Below are positions 11,201 through 22,364 of a stretch of DNA of 64,000 bases, one piece after another. A program made the position numbers and the translations under genes. How positions within the stretch are numbered: position 1 is the first letter of the stretch; each line of letters begins with the position of its first letter. Under the pieces are notes generated by a model. It saw nothing but the letters and a program-made list of their open reading frames with translations, did not search any database and was not told where the DNA came from. Origin of the DNA: Peromyscus leucopus (taxonomy: Eukaryota > Chordata > Mammalia > Rodentia > Cricetidae). The stretch spans positions 56,353,334 to 56,417,333 of the forward strand of contig NC_051084.1 in assembly GCF_004664715.2 (NCBI RefSeq), in the 5' to 3' direction.

Positions 11201-12222
11201 ATCCCAGACCTAGAAAGATAAATATCATATCTATTCACTCATAAATAAATATTAGCTGTTATATAAATTATCACCAAACTACAATCCATAGATCTAGATA
11301 GGTTAGGTAAAGAGGAGGGGTCAAGCAGAATACATGGATGTCCCTGGGAGGAGGAAAAAACATGGATTTTTCTGGGCAGACTGGGGTCAAGTGGGGACAG
11401 CATCAATGCTGATCAAATTGTGGGGAGATAGGGTGGAGAAAGAGAGTGAGGGAGAGATGGCTAGAACTCGGGGGGGGGGATTTGCTTGGTGGTGCAGAAA
11501 CCTAGTGTAGTAGAAATTTCCTGGAAGGTATGAAGGCTATTCTAAGGAGGACTCCTAGAAATGGGGGATATGGAGTCTCAATTGGCCATCTCTTGTCACC
11601 AGGTGAGGCTTCAAATGGGACTGGGTTGCCCTCAATTGAGTTGTTGGCCCAGGAGGTCTCATGGAAATTCCCAAACAACTCAGGCTATTGCTAAGATGAA
11701 ATGTTGCTCTCTGCAACCCCACAGCAAGACCCCCTTGCCAAGGAAAATACCCACACAACTCACTGAACATGGAGAAGTGGAACTGGTACCTACATGGAGA
11801 CTTCACCCCTACTTTCTAGTCTCTTCGGTGCAGGAAGGTACACTGCAGGCTACCATATGAGAACTGTGGACACCAACCAAGTCTTAAAACCTTTGACCTA
11901 CAACCTGTCCTGCCTGCAAAATATGCTAGGGGAATGGTGGGACAGAACTAACAGGAGTAGCCAACCAATATCTGACTTGACTTGACTCCCATTCCATAAG
12001 AAGAAATCCTGATACTGCTTGGGTAACCAAGTACCAGAAACTAGATAGCACAGAGACACAAAACCTACTGGTGTAAAAAAAAAGTTATCAATAAAATAAC
12101 CTCTAATGATTTCCTGCTGTACTCATAGATCAGTTCTTTTATCCAGTCATCATCAGAGATGCTTTCTCTGGCCTCAGACAGGAACAGATGCAGACTCATA
12201 GCCATATATCATAGCCATATAT

Positions 12223-12283
<61 letters not shown>

Positions 12284-12890
12284 AGGGAGGGAGGGAGGGA
12301 GGGAGGGAGGGAGGGAGGGAGGGAGGGAGGGAGGGAGGGAGGGAGGGAGGGAGGGAGGGAGAGTCTAAATAGAGGTCTCCATTAAATCCCTTCCCTCAGA
12401 GCTGAGGGAATCCTACAGAAGAGGAGGCAAAATAATTGTTGGATTGAGGTCAGGAGAACGAGAACCTCCTACTCAACTAAGCACGGTGCATATGAACTCA
12501 CAGAAACTGAAGCAGATAGCACAGGGCCTACATGCATCCTCATCAGGTCCTGTGCATATGTACTATATCTAGTAGCTTAACATTTTATGGGACTCTTGAC
12601 TGTGAGAGTAAGTGTGTTTCTGACTCTTGTGCCTGCTCTTGGAACTCTTCTTCTCCTGCTTTTTGCTGTGTCCAACTTCAATATGATAGATTTTTGCTTT
12701 ATCTTATTATATTTTATTTTGTCATGTTTGCTTGCTATCTCTTAGAGACTTGTTCTTTTCTAATGAGATAGAAAGTAATCTGAACCTGGAAGGGAGGAGA
12801 GGTGGGGAGAACCCGGGAGAAGTAGAGGAAGGGAAAACTATAATAGGATATATTGTAAGGTAAATGAACCTATTTTCAATAAAAGAAAAA
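11200..12890 (+). mobile_element. 3' UTR of the long L1
   Basis: Non-coding, with blocks typical of old rodent L1 tails: a G-run near 11470, a 'ggaccctatcttc..' style pyrimidine/purine alternation, and near the end 'tcttattatattttattttgtcatg', 'ggtggggagaacccggg' and AATAAAAG at about 12880. The frames at 11555-11806, 11561-11860 and 11794-11985 are chance frames in this UTR. An AG/GGGA microsatellite expands it. Confidence 0.7.
12224..12362. repeat. (AG)n-(AGGG)n pure purine tract
   Basis: About 55 bp of GA dinucleotides run into about 85 bp of GGGA tetranucleotides, giving 138 consecutive purines on the plus strand. The 69-codon frame 12159-12368 (RERERE then GGREGG) is an artefact of this repeat. 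Confidence 0.98.
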
Positions 12891-13550
12891 TGCAATACAC
12901 TTCTGCGAGATTTTGCTTTGTTTTACATAAAAATATATATTTAATTCAGATTCTAGAATGCCTTTTTTGTTTTAGATTTATTTATTTACTGTGTGTTTAC
13001 ATGGTGTTTGTGTGTGTGTGTGTTTCTTCTTATGTTAAGAATACATTTCCATTAAATATATATATATATATATATTATATATATTATATATATATATGAA
13101 CATATGATATTTAGGATATATTTATTTGTGTGTGTGTCTTTAATATTAAGTTGGAAGGTATCTGTTTTGCTTGTGTCCTGGTGGAAAATAAAAGGAAGAA
13201 TTGGGGGCACATGCATGAATAAAATTTTCAAAGAAGAAATAAAAATACTTTAAAAATTTAATGTTAAAATCTAGTCCACAGAAGCATATTTAAAATGCTC
13301 TGACATGGGACAGAAGAAAACCAAAATTAAGGGACTATTCTATTGGCACTAATCTCAATTCTTTGATTCTATTTTGATTCTTAAAACTTTTCTTAAGTTA
13401 TGAATTTTATATCAAAATTTATAAGACATATATATATATTAAACTTTTGTTATGATACTAACGGTAATATAGACTACTAACTAATTCTAGAAAAAATGGC
13501 TTCATTTAGCTGCCTATACATGTTTTTGTGTTGGAGTCTCTATCATTTTT
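12891..13550. other. AT-rich spacer with GT and TA microsatellites
   Basis: No gene. It contains short GT runs (13004-13023, 13129-13139) and an AT-alternating run (about 13058-13098). A minus-strand SINE start may lie around 12960-13020 ('tttagatttatttatttact') but its body is not recognisable. Confidence 0.6.
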
Positions 13551-14084
13551 CTGTAGGGAATCATGACCAGGCCCAACAGTGAATTTGAAGTCTCTAAAAA
13601 GATGATGGGGCCCCACAACAATGATACCACATGGATAATAATAATACCACCAAGATGACAAACATCATCCAAGGATCAGCTCTGGACTACAAACTGCTCA
13701 GGACAATTTCGAGATGGCTAGATCAGATGATCCAGCCTCTCAGACTACTTGAAAAAGGACTTGAGATAAGCCCTGCACTTTTGCATTATACAGAGACTGG
13801 ACAACAAATGCTACAGCTACCACTCCGGGACTTGAAAATTCACTAAATTTCTTTCTTTTCAGGATCCGCTAAAGATGCTTTCACCCACAAACAGCAGGAA
13901 GCAACTTTAAGAACACAATGTTCATATTCTTAATGGTGGGGTGGGTAGTTTATGGTCTTTCAATGGGTTTTGGGTTTGGAATAATTGTCATTGTTTAGAA
14001 TATTTGGTTACAAGTTGCTGTTAATGGTCAGGAAAGAAGCTAAATAAAGGAGATTAGATTTAAGGATTTTGTTTGGAAAAAAGA

Positions 14085-14265
14085 AAAAGAAAAGGAAAAA
14101 GGGGATATAGATAAGAGGTAGATTATTTAATCTACTCTAAAAATGTAGAAACGATAGAATAAAGGGTAAATTATTGAATCTACCCTGAAAAGAAAAATGA
14201 AAGGATATAGACATGATACAGATAAGAAAGTAGATTATTTAATTTATTTTTAAAAGACAACTAGT
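14085..14265 (+). repeat. Diverged tandem repeat with AGATT...AATCT palindrome
   Basis: Three diverged copies of a unit of roughly 55 bp, each centred on a block like AGATTATTTAATCT (perfect 6-bp arms at 14120-14133), preceded by GGATATAGA-type sequence. The same array, better preserved, is in element 2 at 56.88-57.09 kb, so it belongs to the ERV family and is not a local expansion. Confidence 0.8.
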
Positions 14266-14415
14266 AGTTTTAAATATTTTACACCAGATTGGATTTTTAT
14301 ATATTATATACAAATTATACATATTGATACAAATTTGAGATTGATTTTGTTAGAAAATGCTGTACGTATATTTGTAATCTTGTTCAGGATATTGTACCTA
14401 TACATTTCATTTAAG

Positions 14416-14573
14416 AATGTAATGCATCCGGGAGGTGGTGGCAGATGTCTTTAATCCCAGAACTTGGGAGGCAGAGGCTGGTGGATCTTTGTGAGTTCAA
14501 GGCCAGTCTGGTCTACAGAGTGACATCCATGTAAGGTGCAAAGCTACACAGAGAAACCCTGTCTCAAAAAACC

Positions 14574-14604
<31 letters not shown>

Positions 14605-14611
14605 TAATGCA
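14416..14611 (+). mobile_element. B1 SINE inserted in ERV element 1
   Basis: The B1 body starts at 14427 and ends in a long A-tail. AATGTAATGCA is duplicated at 14416-14426 and 14601-14611. It is more diverged from the B1 consensus than the copies at 5.3 and 22.4 kb ('gcagatgtctttaatcccagaacttgg') and ends in CCCTGTCTCAA, so it is probably somewhat older. Confidence 0.95.
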
Positions 14612-14639
14612 ATTTGCTAATCCTTGAATGTTATTATTA

Positions 14640-15800
14640 CCAACTATTAGGATATAAAGTAATAGTTAGACATTACAATCAAACTTTTAGTCATATTAGG
14701 TATGTTTTCAAGGCTAAGCAGAGATATGTTTTAAATAGACAGTCCATCTTGAAACCCTTCCGAGATCTTTAGAATGCGGCATTTAAAATGTTTTAATAAC
14801 ATAGAGTTTTTTTTTCTTTTTTTATGACTATGAGACATGTCTGCTCCTGGCAGCACCAATCTACTTCAAAGAAGATATGGACATTGAAAAAAACTGCATA
14901 TGGAATTAATTTTCATTGTGGCAAAAGTTAGCCACTGGGCAAGAAAGTGCCCTTGCATCAACTGCTGACAGTATGTTGTCCAAAACGGACAAACAGGACA
15001 CAAAACAAAGGAATACCGATCCTTGCCAAGACAAGTGTGGTTGCAGCTTTGGCAATAGGCATCCTCGGAGGCCAGGACAATATGTCACCATTGCTGAAGT
15101 GGCTTTGCAATCCAGAAGAGGTACAGTGCCACTTTCTTTGAAGGCAGCTTAACAGGAAGTGGACCAATGGCTTCTGGTGTGCAGTGGAACAGTAGCTGAA
15201 ATAGTTATTCTTGAAGGAGTAACTAGGCTAATGGAGTCTAACCTCTCAATGGCAGACTGGCATTTAGTAAAGGAGAGGAAGCCACCTACAAGCCAATAAG
15301 AATGGGCAGGCAAATTCCAAAAACACCAGCAATTTCCAGAATTTAAAATATTGAATCATGACAGGACACTGGTGAAATTCATGTTTATCTGGTACAAGGA
15401 ATACTCGCACTGAATGTGAGGTTGAGCTGTGGGCCTTGCGTACATCCTACTTCACAAATGAGTCTGTCAGATATACTAAGCCTGTAGGCTGAAGATGATG
15501 CCCCAATGTGCAGAGAAACCTCGGATTCCTCGGACTGTCCAGGAAGCTGGCTGTTTCTGTCATAACTCATTTTTGGAAATCACTTTTTTGCACTTCCTGT
15601 TTTGCTCGGTAATATTTCCTTCTTGGGTCTCTGAGGGAGTTGAAGATTAGATAGTTATAGCTACAGTTTTCTTGTTAAGAAATTCAGAAAAGAAACTCAG
15701 TAAGATGTCTTAAGCCTATGAGTTTGAAAGGTATCACAAGATGGTTTTCTGTTGATAACATAAGTTAGGATAGAAAGTGAATTAGGTACATTTTGAACTC
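14640..15800 (+). other. ERV 1 internal segment missing from element 2
   Basis: About 1.1-1.2 kb between the palindrome array and the 3' end has no counterpart in element 2, where the array is followed almost at once by the polypurine end. Small frames such as 14916-15152 (Lys/Gln-rich, a CQDKCGC stretch) and 14958-15167(-) show no retroviral motif I recognise. It may be ancestral internal sequence deleted from element 2, or material gained by element 1. Confidence 0.5.
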
Positions 15801-15976
15801 ACCAAAATAGATTAGACAGTGGAATATTTTCTCTGAATTTGTCTAATGCAAATACTAGACAATTTTGACATATTTATTGCTTGTATATATTGTATATAGT
15901 TATTGTACTTATTGTTTATAGTTTTTCCTTTATTGATTATAACTTTTTATTATTTTATTAGACAAAAAAGGGGAAA

Positions 15977-16466
15977 TGTGGTGATATTTTATTTGTGCTT
16001 TAATAAATAAAATTTGCCTGGAGATCAGAGGAAATAGCAAGCCATTTTAAGTAAACAAAGGGGTCAGGCAGCAGTAGCACATGCCCTTGATCCTATCACT
16101 TTGCAGGCAGGATCTTTGTGTGTTTAAGGCCACACTAGGGGACAGAGCCAAGTGTGGTGACACATGCCTTTAGTCCCAGTACCAGCCATAGAGATCTGGA
16201 GGTCTGTACAGACAAGCAGAAAGTGACAGAGCTGTGTAGGAAGAGGAAGTGAGGTAGCTGGGCTAAGACAGCCAATGAGAGGGCAGAGCAGCAAGGCAAT
16301 AAAGGTGTGGGTAGACAGGAAGTAATTCACATTTGGAAGCTGCCAAGTTGGTGAGATAAGGTTAGCTGTGGCTTTCTCTATTTCCCTGAACTTTCTCTAA
16401 GGCTTTCACCCCTATATTTGGCTTCATGTTTTTTATTTAATCAGACCATTTAGAAATTCGTCTACA
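15977..16466 (+). mobile_element. 3' LTR of ERV element 1
   Basis: It starts TGTGGTGATATTTT immediately after the polypurine run AAAAAAGGGGAAA (15964-15976) and ends CTACA at 16466. Early in the LTR is AATAAATAAA (about 16002-16011). In the middle are two segments that look like B1 ('cacatgcccttgatcctatcac' and 'cacatgcctttagtcccag'). The 3' part ('ggttagctgtggctttctctattt') is shared with the LTR at 57.33-57.76 kb. The frame 16124-16330(-) is a shadow. Confidence 0.8.
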
Positions 16467-16470
16467 ATGC

Positions 16471-16497
16471 TTTTTTTTTTTTTTTTTTTTTTTTTTT
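16471..16497. repeat. Poly(T) run
   Basis: Twenty-seven consecutive T residues directly after the LTR. It is possibly the antisense A-tail of an otherwise unrecognisable retrotransposon or the insertion target of the ERV. Confidence 0.9.
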
Positions 16498-16625
16498 GCC
16501 ACTTGTCCAAAATGTATCTCATCCTAAGGAAATGACCTTTTGTATTTTAAAATAAATAACAACTCTAGCTCTAAACAACAACCTCAGTCTAATTTTTCTC
16601 TTATAACATTCTTCCCCTTAATGTT

Positions 16626-16750
16626 AAATCCATGTATGGTGACAGACACCTGTAATTTCAGAACCCAAAAGGCTGAGACAGGAGCATCACCACCATTTCC
16701 TAGCCAGTATGGGCTATTCAGTAGGATCCTATTCCAAAGAACCACTCCCT
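16626..16750 (+). mobile_element. Old B1/PB1-type SINE
   Basis: A degraded B1 pattern runs 'gtatggtgacagacacctgtaatttcag...aggctgagacagg...ccagtatgggctattcagtag'. The A- and B-box regions are mutated and there is no clear A-tail or target duplication, which marks an early B1/PB1 copy. The frame 16540-16815 crosses it and is not a gene. Confidence 0.6.
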
Positions 16751-17195
16751 ATCATGTATACATGCCAAACATCCCAGCTTATTATAGATCACATTTGAGC
16801 AATATAAATTTTTAATGTACAGAAACACATTCTCCACACATTAACAATAAACTATTAGGCTGTTTTCATTGGCTGACAGATAAGCACCTGCTGTACTGAT
16901 GACATTTACCCTTGAAGTCCTTAATAAAGGCCTTTGGAAGCACTTTATATTTACTAATCTGCTTCTCAAAACTAGCTAGATTTTACAAGGCTTTTGTTGA
17001 TTTCATGTTAAAGCAAGCACTTGTCATCTTAGACAAACATTAATTTATAGGAGGAAATTTTAATGTTTATATTCATTTGTGTGTATCTTTGGCTGAAGGA
17101 AGGTAGTTAAAGAGTGAGTTAACACGGCTTTTTTTTTTTTTTTTTTTTTATTTTAGCCATCCAGAAATATGTCTGGGGTTGGGAAAATAAGAACA
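16751..17195. other. Intergenic spacer with poly(T) at 17128
   Basis: No gene. A 21-base T-run lies at 17128-17148. It could be the tail of a minus-strand insertion whose body I cannot recognise. Confidence 0.5.
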
Positions 17196-17199
17196 GACA

Positions 17200-17760
17200 A
17201 AGAATAGAAATATTTCTTCAAAGTCACCTTCAACAGATTCAATAGAGCCAAGAAAATATTTCAGTGACTGACAATAGGTCAACAATAATCACCAAATGGG
17301 AATGCAGTGATCAAAATAATAGGACACTGAGGAGCTATGGAGCATCAGAGGGCATACTACATACTGGAGTAACAGCTGGGAAGAGGGTGAGAGAACGGGG
17401 TTTTAAATACGAAGAATTGAAAATTTCCCACAAATTCAGGAAATTCAGTGACTACCACAGGGAGGAATCCCAACAAAGCTGCAACTAAATAATAGCAATG
17501 AACCACTAAGGGCCATTCCCAAAAGCAGCCAGAAAAGGAGTATAAAAGCATGTATATAGACAAATAAATATAGTCATTTCAGAGGAAACCATGCACACAA
17601 GAAAGAGTAGAATGAAATCTTCAATATTTTAAGAAAAAAACCCTTCTAACTGGAATTTTACATGCATGCAAAATTTATAATTCCATGAAAATGTTCACAG
17701 GAAAAAAAAGGAATACATAAGATCTGCAATGCTTGGGTTCCTATTTCTATTACAGCAAAT
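17200..17760 (+). mobile_element. Ancient HAL1/L1 ORF1-like relic
   Basis: The A-rich sense order (an 'acaataggtcaacaataatc' region, 'gagagaacgg', 'gaaaatttcccacaaattcagg', 'aaaagcagccagaaaaggag', then 'aagaaaaaaacccttctaactggaattttacatgcatg') follows the 3' half of the mammalian HAL1/L1 ORF1 consensus, including the well-kept AAAAGCAGCCAGA block near 17522. It is highly diverged and all frames are broken. The frame 17264-17488 is part of the relic. Confidence 0.6.
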
Positions 17761-17764
17761 TTTA

Positions 17765-18065
17765 CAGGTGTAGTGGCTCAGGACAACATAAATCCATCTT
17801 CTTGCAATGTGAAGATCCGGATTCTTAAGCAAGGTTTCTGCAAACCCCCACGCCTTCATACCTGCATGCCTTTTGGAAACTGTGACAAAATTCTGTTCCT
17901 TTGGCTTTTCTGCCTTCTGGGTACCAGCTGTGTCCTCTGGCTTATAGTCTGTTTTTCTGTGTGTAGACCCCGCCGTGTGGACTCTCGTATTCTCTCTGAC
18001 TTAACCCAGTGTCATGTTGTCCTTGGGATAAATCTCAGAGCTTGCTGTTTTCTTTCTTGATTATC
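17765..18065 (+). mobile_element. Ancient LTR-like relic (MaLR/MLT-type?)
   Basis: The stretch reads like a decayed mammalian LTR that begins with a 'gtgtagtggctcaggacaacataaat' block and continues with 'ttctgccttctgg' and 'tcttctctctgacttaa' type blocks known from old MaLR LTRs. The match is from memory of block order and is weak. The frame 17773-18060 (95 codons, with a hydrophobic middle KILFLWLFCLLGTSCVLWLIVCF) falls entirely in it and is most simply a chance frame. Confidence 0.4.
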
Positions 18066-18624
18066 CATAGATATGTACTGTGTGATAGAAGGTGGCACAA
18101 GTCTGTAGTTACAACACTTGGGACTGATGTAGGGTTTCTTGACCAAGGAGTTTATCACTATCCTGGATAAGTAAGACTTCATTCCAACATCCCTACCAAA
18201 ACTAGAAAGGATACCATAATATAAAGGGAAAAGTATTGCAGAATTCACAAAAACAGAAAAAAAAAAGATTAAGAAGATAGAAAATTAGATAGAACAATAA
18301 AAAATGCTTAGTTACTGAAGGAGAATAAAATGATGAATAAGAAATTATCATAAACAAGCAACACTGTGGAGATGACCTTTAATTCAATTACACATATGGT
18401 TACTCCTAACATGGATGGTGTGAGAACAACAGTTTTAAAAGAAATTTTTTTTAGGTTGTATTATAAACATGATAGAAATTAGCACCACATCCAGCAAATC
18501 TACTTTAAATATCAAGACTCAGATAAAATTAACAATTGTTGCATTATCCTACAAGACAACCATGAAAATTCTTTGCTAACTATTTATATGATACATAATT
18601 AATATGCATGATTAACATTCAAAA

Positions 18625-18765
18625 AAGACAAACCTTGACTGTCACTCACACCTAAAATCCTAGCACTTTAGGAGGCAAACCCAGGAGGGTCTAGTGGAAA
18701 GGACCAGCCTAGACTATATGTAGTTCAACAGCCTATTCAAAACAAAACATTACCACCGAAAAAAT
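18625..18765 (+). mobile_element. Old B1-type SINE
   Basis: The degenerate B1 order is visible: 'ctcacacctaaaatcctagcactttaggaggc', then 'accagcctagactatatgtagttc' and a 'caaaacaaaac' end. It is strongly mutated, with no target duplication found. Confidence 0.65.
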
Positions 18766-18779
18766 CAACAATTCAATCA

Positions 18780-19510
18780 ATAAGTGAGTAAAGCAGCTTA
18801 ATAAGCACTTTTAAAAAGAGACAGTACAAATGTGTAACCACTATAATCAAATGTAATCACCTGGAATGTCAAAGCATGACTATATTGAGATCTCCTCTCT
18901 CCCCAGTCAGATGGCTGTCACCTAGGGGGGAAAAAACACAGTGCATGTAAGTGGAGATGTAGGAAAAAAGAAAACCTCATTTCTTACTGGGGCAGATGGA
19001 AATTAATTCAGCTAAACAGAAATCAGTTTAGAGGTTCCTTGAAATCTAAAATATAATTCAGCTATACTGCTCGCGAGTATATGACCAAAGGAATCAGTGT
19101 CAGCATCCAAAATAAACACATGCATATTCCTGTTGATTGCAACATGGTTGACAACAGTCAAGTTATAGGACCAGTTGAGGGGATTTTAACAGACTAATAG
19201 GTTTAAAAAGTCTCATACACATACATAATAGAGCATCACTCAGACATAAAGAGAAACAAAATGGTATTCCTTTCAGGAAAATGAATATAACTGGAGACAA
19301 AAATGTTAATCACTAGAAACAAGACTCATGAAGACAAATATTACACACTGTGTGTCATAACTCAAACCTGAAGCACAAATAAGAACCTGAGGAAAAGACA
19401 GGAGGGTTAAGACAATGTAACGGGAAAGAGTATGATCAAAATATGCTGTATAAGTGCATGAAATTTTGATGATGAAACCCATTACTTTTGACAATTAATA
19501 TAAACTAGTA
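18780..19510 (+). mobile_element. Old L1 3'-end relic
   Basis: It contains the ORF2-end series in degraded form: 'gagatctcctctctccccagtcagatggctgtcacct' (18888-18925), 'ggaaattaattcagctaaacag', 'tatactgctcgcgagtatatgaccaaaggaatcag', 'gaggatttt..aatag' and 'gagcatcactcagacataaagagaaacaaaatgg'. A 3' UTR-like part follows to about 19510. All frames are broken. Confidence 0.7.
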
Positions 19511-19815
19511 AAATTTGAGGGTTCCTAATGTGACATAACAGTATAACATGTCAAAGGCTATCAAAATAAATTCTTATCTCCATTAGAAGCACAGGCAAAG
19601 GAGGCATTTCAACAAGAAAGATTATCAGCATTACCGCCATGCTAAGATTTCAGTGCTTGTGACCTCCAATACTTGTGTTGAAATACACTTGCCATGATAT
19701 TAAAATGTGAAAAGTTTAAGAGGTAATTAGGCCTTAAGGATTCCACCTTCATGAATGAGTAAATACCCTAATCATCTTATGAGTAGTTACCTTGGCAGTA
19801 GGTTTTATATCCAAG

Positions 19816-19818
<3 letters not shown>

Positions 19819-19866
<48 letters not shown>

Positions 19867-19880
19867 TGTGTGTGTGTGTG
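19819..19880. repeat. (GT)n microsatellite
   Basis: About 44 bp of GT, a T-interruption, then a further short GT run. It is followed 40 bp later by the TC tract. The frames at 19755-20065 on both strands are translations of these two repeats. Confidence 0.97.
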
Positions 19881-19920
19881 TTCACTGCCTCTCTGTCTAT
19901 TTCTGTCTGCCTTTCTGACT

Positions 19921-19921
<1 letters not shown>

Positions 19922-19976
<55 letters not shown>
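19922..19976. repeat. (TC)n microsatellite
   Basis: About 27 uninterrupted CT dinucleotides. Confidence 0.98.
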
Positions 19977-19983
<7 letters not shown>

Positions 19984-21378
19984 CATTATATCTCCTCCCC
20001 TTTCCTCTTCTATATTCTATCACATGACAACATAAGAATGTCATTGTAAGTTTCTGATTATTCAAATTTGGAACATTCTAACAACTTAAATTCTGGAACA
20101 ATACATTTATTTTCATTATAAATTGCCTATATTTAAGCTCTTGATTATACTAAAATTGCACAGAGAGAATTATAAAATAAGAAAATATGATGATCCAATC
20201 CTATAATGCATTAGAAATTTATCACATAAATTAGGTATTTGGTACTAGAGCAAGCATAATTTTAAATATTCACCAAGATGTTAATGAAAAATATGTTGAT
20301 TAATTAATTTACTTCATCAGATTTTTACAAATTTGTCAAGATTATGAAGCATTCAGGAAATACATAGTAGGTCATATGAGCAAAAGAGGAATATACCTAA
20401 TTAAAATGTAACTTGGTGAGCATATGAATAAAAAAGTTTACTCTAAGCACATACTTTCCTTGTAGTATATTACTTGATAAACCTGCCTGTTCTCTTTGTA
20501 CTCTGCAACTAAAATTTTGAAAATCAAAAACACTTAAGTAAGGCTGCTGCGTAGATGATATGTTCCAGTCACCCTTTGGCTTTTCTGATCTAGGAATAGT
20601 TTCATATGATGGTTAAAATATGCAAAATAAAGCCTCTGTCTTAAATGGAATTTTATTCATTTACAGAGATTGGATTATTCTTGCTTCTAAATGAGACGTA
20701 AGTGAGGGTTGCTCTGTTCTACATAAGAACAAGACGGCTAGGGAACTGGTGCTTACTGCAATACAAACTCCACTGAGGGATCAGGGTTCAAATCAATGTG
20801 TGATTCACTATGGAGAAATAATTTTATTGCCAGTACATGGAAAATTCACATTAGTTCTATTAAACATGATGTCATGGTCTAGTGTAGAAACAATGACACA
20901 AAGGTTTGTATCGTTAAATACTATGTGTCATACCAACAAAAGAAGTACCACTGGACATAAACATTCTATTCACATAAATTTTAAAAAAACAATAATAATA
21001 GTAATTACTTCAGTTGCCAGAGTTCAAGAAACTGTGTAGTTCTTGGATTTTGAAGAGCATGACACCGGCTACTTTTAGGATATCATATTTGAGACTAGAG
21101 TCCTGACCAGTATTATTATAAGTAAGATTTCAGGCAACACAATTCTATCTCAACATGTCTTGATTCTCCTATTAAATGTCAATCCTTGGATTAACTATAT
21201 GCCGCATGAGTGTTTTCTCTAACATCATGACCAGCCACTGCTCCATGTGGTTGGTGTTCATGTCTGTATATGTTCCTTTCTGCTGACTGTGTGCTTAATT
21301 TAGTGACAACAAAAATCATGTGCAGTCATTCTTGACATTGCATTACAGAAATATTATGATGCCTGTTTGTTGTGAATC

Positions 21379-21380
<2 letters not shown>
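19977..21380. other. Intergenic DNA, no recognisable gene
   Basis: AT-rich, with one 96-codon frame at 20749-21039 that has no known motif, no upstream promoter-like signal and no neighbouring exon. I treat it as chance. Confidence 0.5.

Positions 21381-21381
<1 letters not shown>

Positions 21382-21448
<67 letters not shown>
21382..21448. repeat. (TC)n microsatellite
   Basis: About 33 uninterrupted CT dinucleotides. The minus-strand frame 21343-21540 (an RERERE run) is its translation. Confidence 0.98.
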
Positions 21449-21453
<5 letters not shown>

Positions 21454-22128
21454 GAGAAGACTACCGCCATGCTGGAAGCATCTCAAATGAAAGATAGAAT
21501 CCTTAAGATGTAAGCAGTGAGGAACTGAGGCCTTTAACAAGCTAGCCTCTTGGAAGTTGAATCTGTATAGCCAGCTGAATTTAGACTAAGACTTTCTCCT
21601 GGTAACAGTGGGAGCTCTAGAGCTTTGTCACAACAGTCAGAGGCCAGAGGTACCCAGCTCAGCTCTAACCCATAGATGCTGCAATGATGAATGCTTGTTT
21701 GAAGGTTCCCTACTTTGCTTATTTTGGGGAAAGATTATTAATCACCTCCCATGAACAGTGAAAATGACACTCATCTTTAAATTTGGTTTTAACTTTATTA
21801 TGATATCAATGACTTCTCTTGAATTAAACTAGCACCTAATCAGTGATGCGACAAGATAAACTACCCAACAAATAACTCCATTCAGTTTTAAGTTTCCAGA
21901 AACACAGAGGGCAAAAAAATGAAAATTGAAATTCTTAGCAATGAGGATAACTAAAAAAATCTCTTTGCTTATGACTTACAATTTGGCCTCATGTGAGCAG
22001 AGAGTAGATATTAACTAGATGCTTGTATCTCTTTAAATACAACTAAATACCCAGGGTATGATTTCAAAGCTCTCTGTAAAACTTCTGATAATTTCTAGGG
22101 AGTTGCATATTTAAGGTGACCTCTGGGG

Positions 22129-22130
<2 letters not shown>
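21449..22130. other. Intergenic DNA, no recognisable gene
   Basis: No frame of interest and no repeat body that I can name. Confidence 0.5.

Positions 22131-22132
<2 letters not shown>

Positions 22133-22185
<53 letters not shown>
22133..22185. repeat. (TA)n microsatellite
   Basis: About 26 uninterrupted TA dinucleotides. Confidence 0.98.
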
Positions 22186-22186
<1 letters not shown>

Positions 22187-22364
22187 AATTGTATCTTGAT
22201 ATACCATTAACTCAGACTTGGATCTCTAGCTCATACTTCCATAAAATCTATTAAAAAATTGAGTTGAACAAATAAACTACATCGAAAAAGGAGTCAACAT
22301 AATAGTACAATAGATGTGTGTATATAGTTGTATCAAATAGCACACACTACTTCAAGTTCATGTT

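Larger units (their letters stand above)
4290..12890 (+). mobile_element. Long, old L1 retrotransposon with nested insertions
   Basis: A single sense-oriented L1 can be followed from a 5' monomer array (4.3-5.3 kb), through an ORF1-like region (5.5-6.4 kb) and ORF2 endonuclease (6.5-8.1 kb), reverse transcriptase (about 8.1-10.5 kb) and C-terminal (10.7-11.2 kb) sequence, to a 3' UTR ending in an AATAAA-bearing A-rich end near 12.89 kb. It is interrupted by two B1s (5341, 7686), a solo LTR (6725-7140), two short L1 tails (8501, about 10550) and microsatellites. Every reading frame is broken by stops and frameshifts, and key catalytic residues are changed, so it cannot mobilise itself. The layered insertions show it is older than the B1 family it carries. 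Confidence 0.85.
13551..16466 (+). mobile_element. ERVK-like element 1 (mys/MYSERV-like), no 5' LTR
   Basis: The internal sequence starting near 13551 ('tgtagggaatcatgaccagg') is shared block by block with a second element at 55.99 kb. It ends in a purine-rich tract at 15964-15976 directly followed by a 490-bp 3' LTR. No gag, protease, pol or env frame can be recognised; the frames at 13631-13846, 14906-15167 and 15385-15570 are short and without known motifs. The expected upstream LTR and primer binding site are absent. I infer a non-autonomous or deleted provirus that lost its 5' end. The family name is my recognition only. Confidence 0.65.

Noticed and set aside
13631..15570. Possible gag or pol genes in ERV element 1
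   Set aside because: No Cys-His box, protease triad, reverse transcriptase or integrase motif is recognisable, and the frames are all under 80 codons.
17773..18060. 95-codon frame with a strong hydrophobic stretch, possibly a membrane protein
   Set aside because: It coincides with an old LTR-like repeat and has no homologous family or gene context.
19755..20065. Open frames on both strands with poly-Cys/Val, Ser/Leu and Arg/Glu runs
   Set aside because: They are translations of GT and TC microsatellites. The same applies to 12159-12368, 21343-21540, 28234-28542, 30969-31151, 34917-35150 and 40928-41218.
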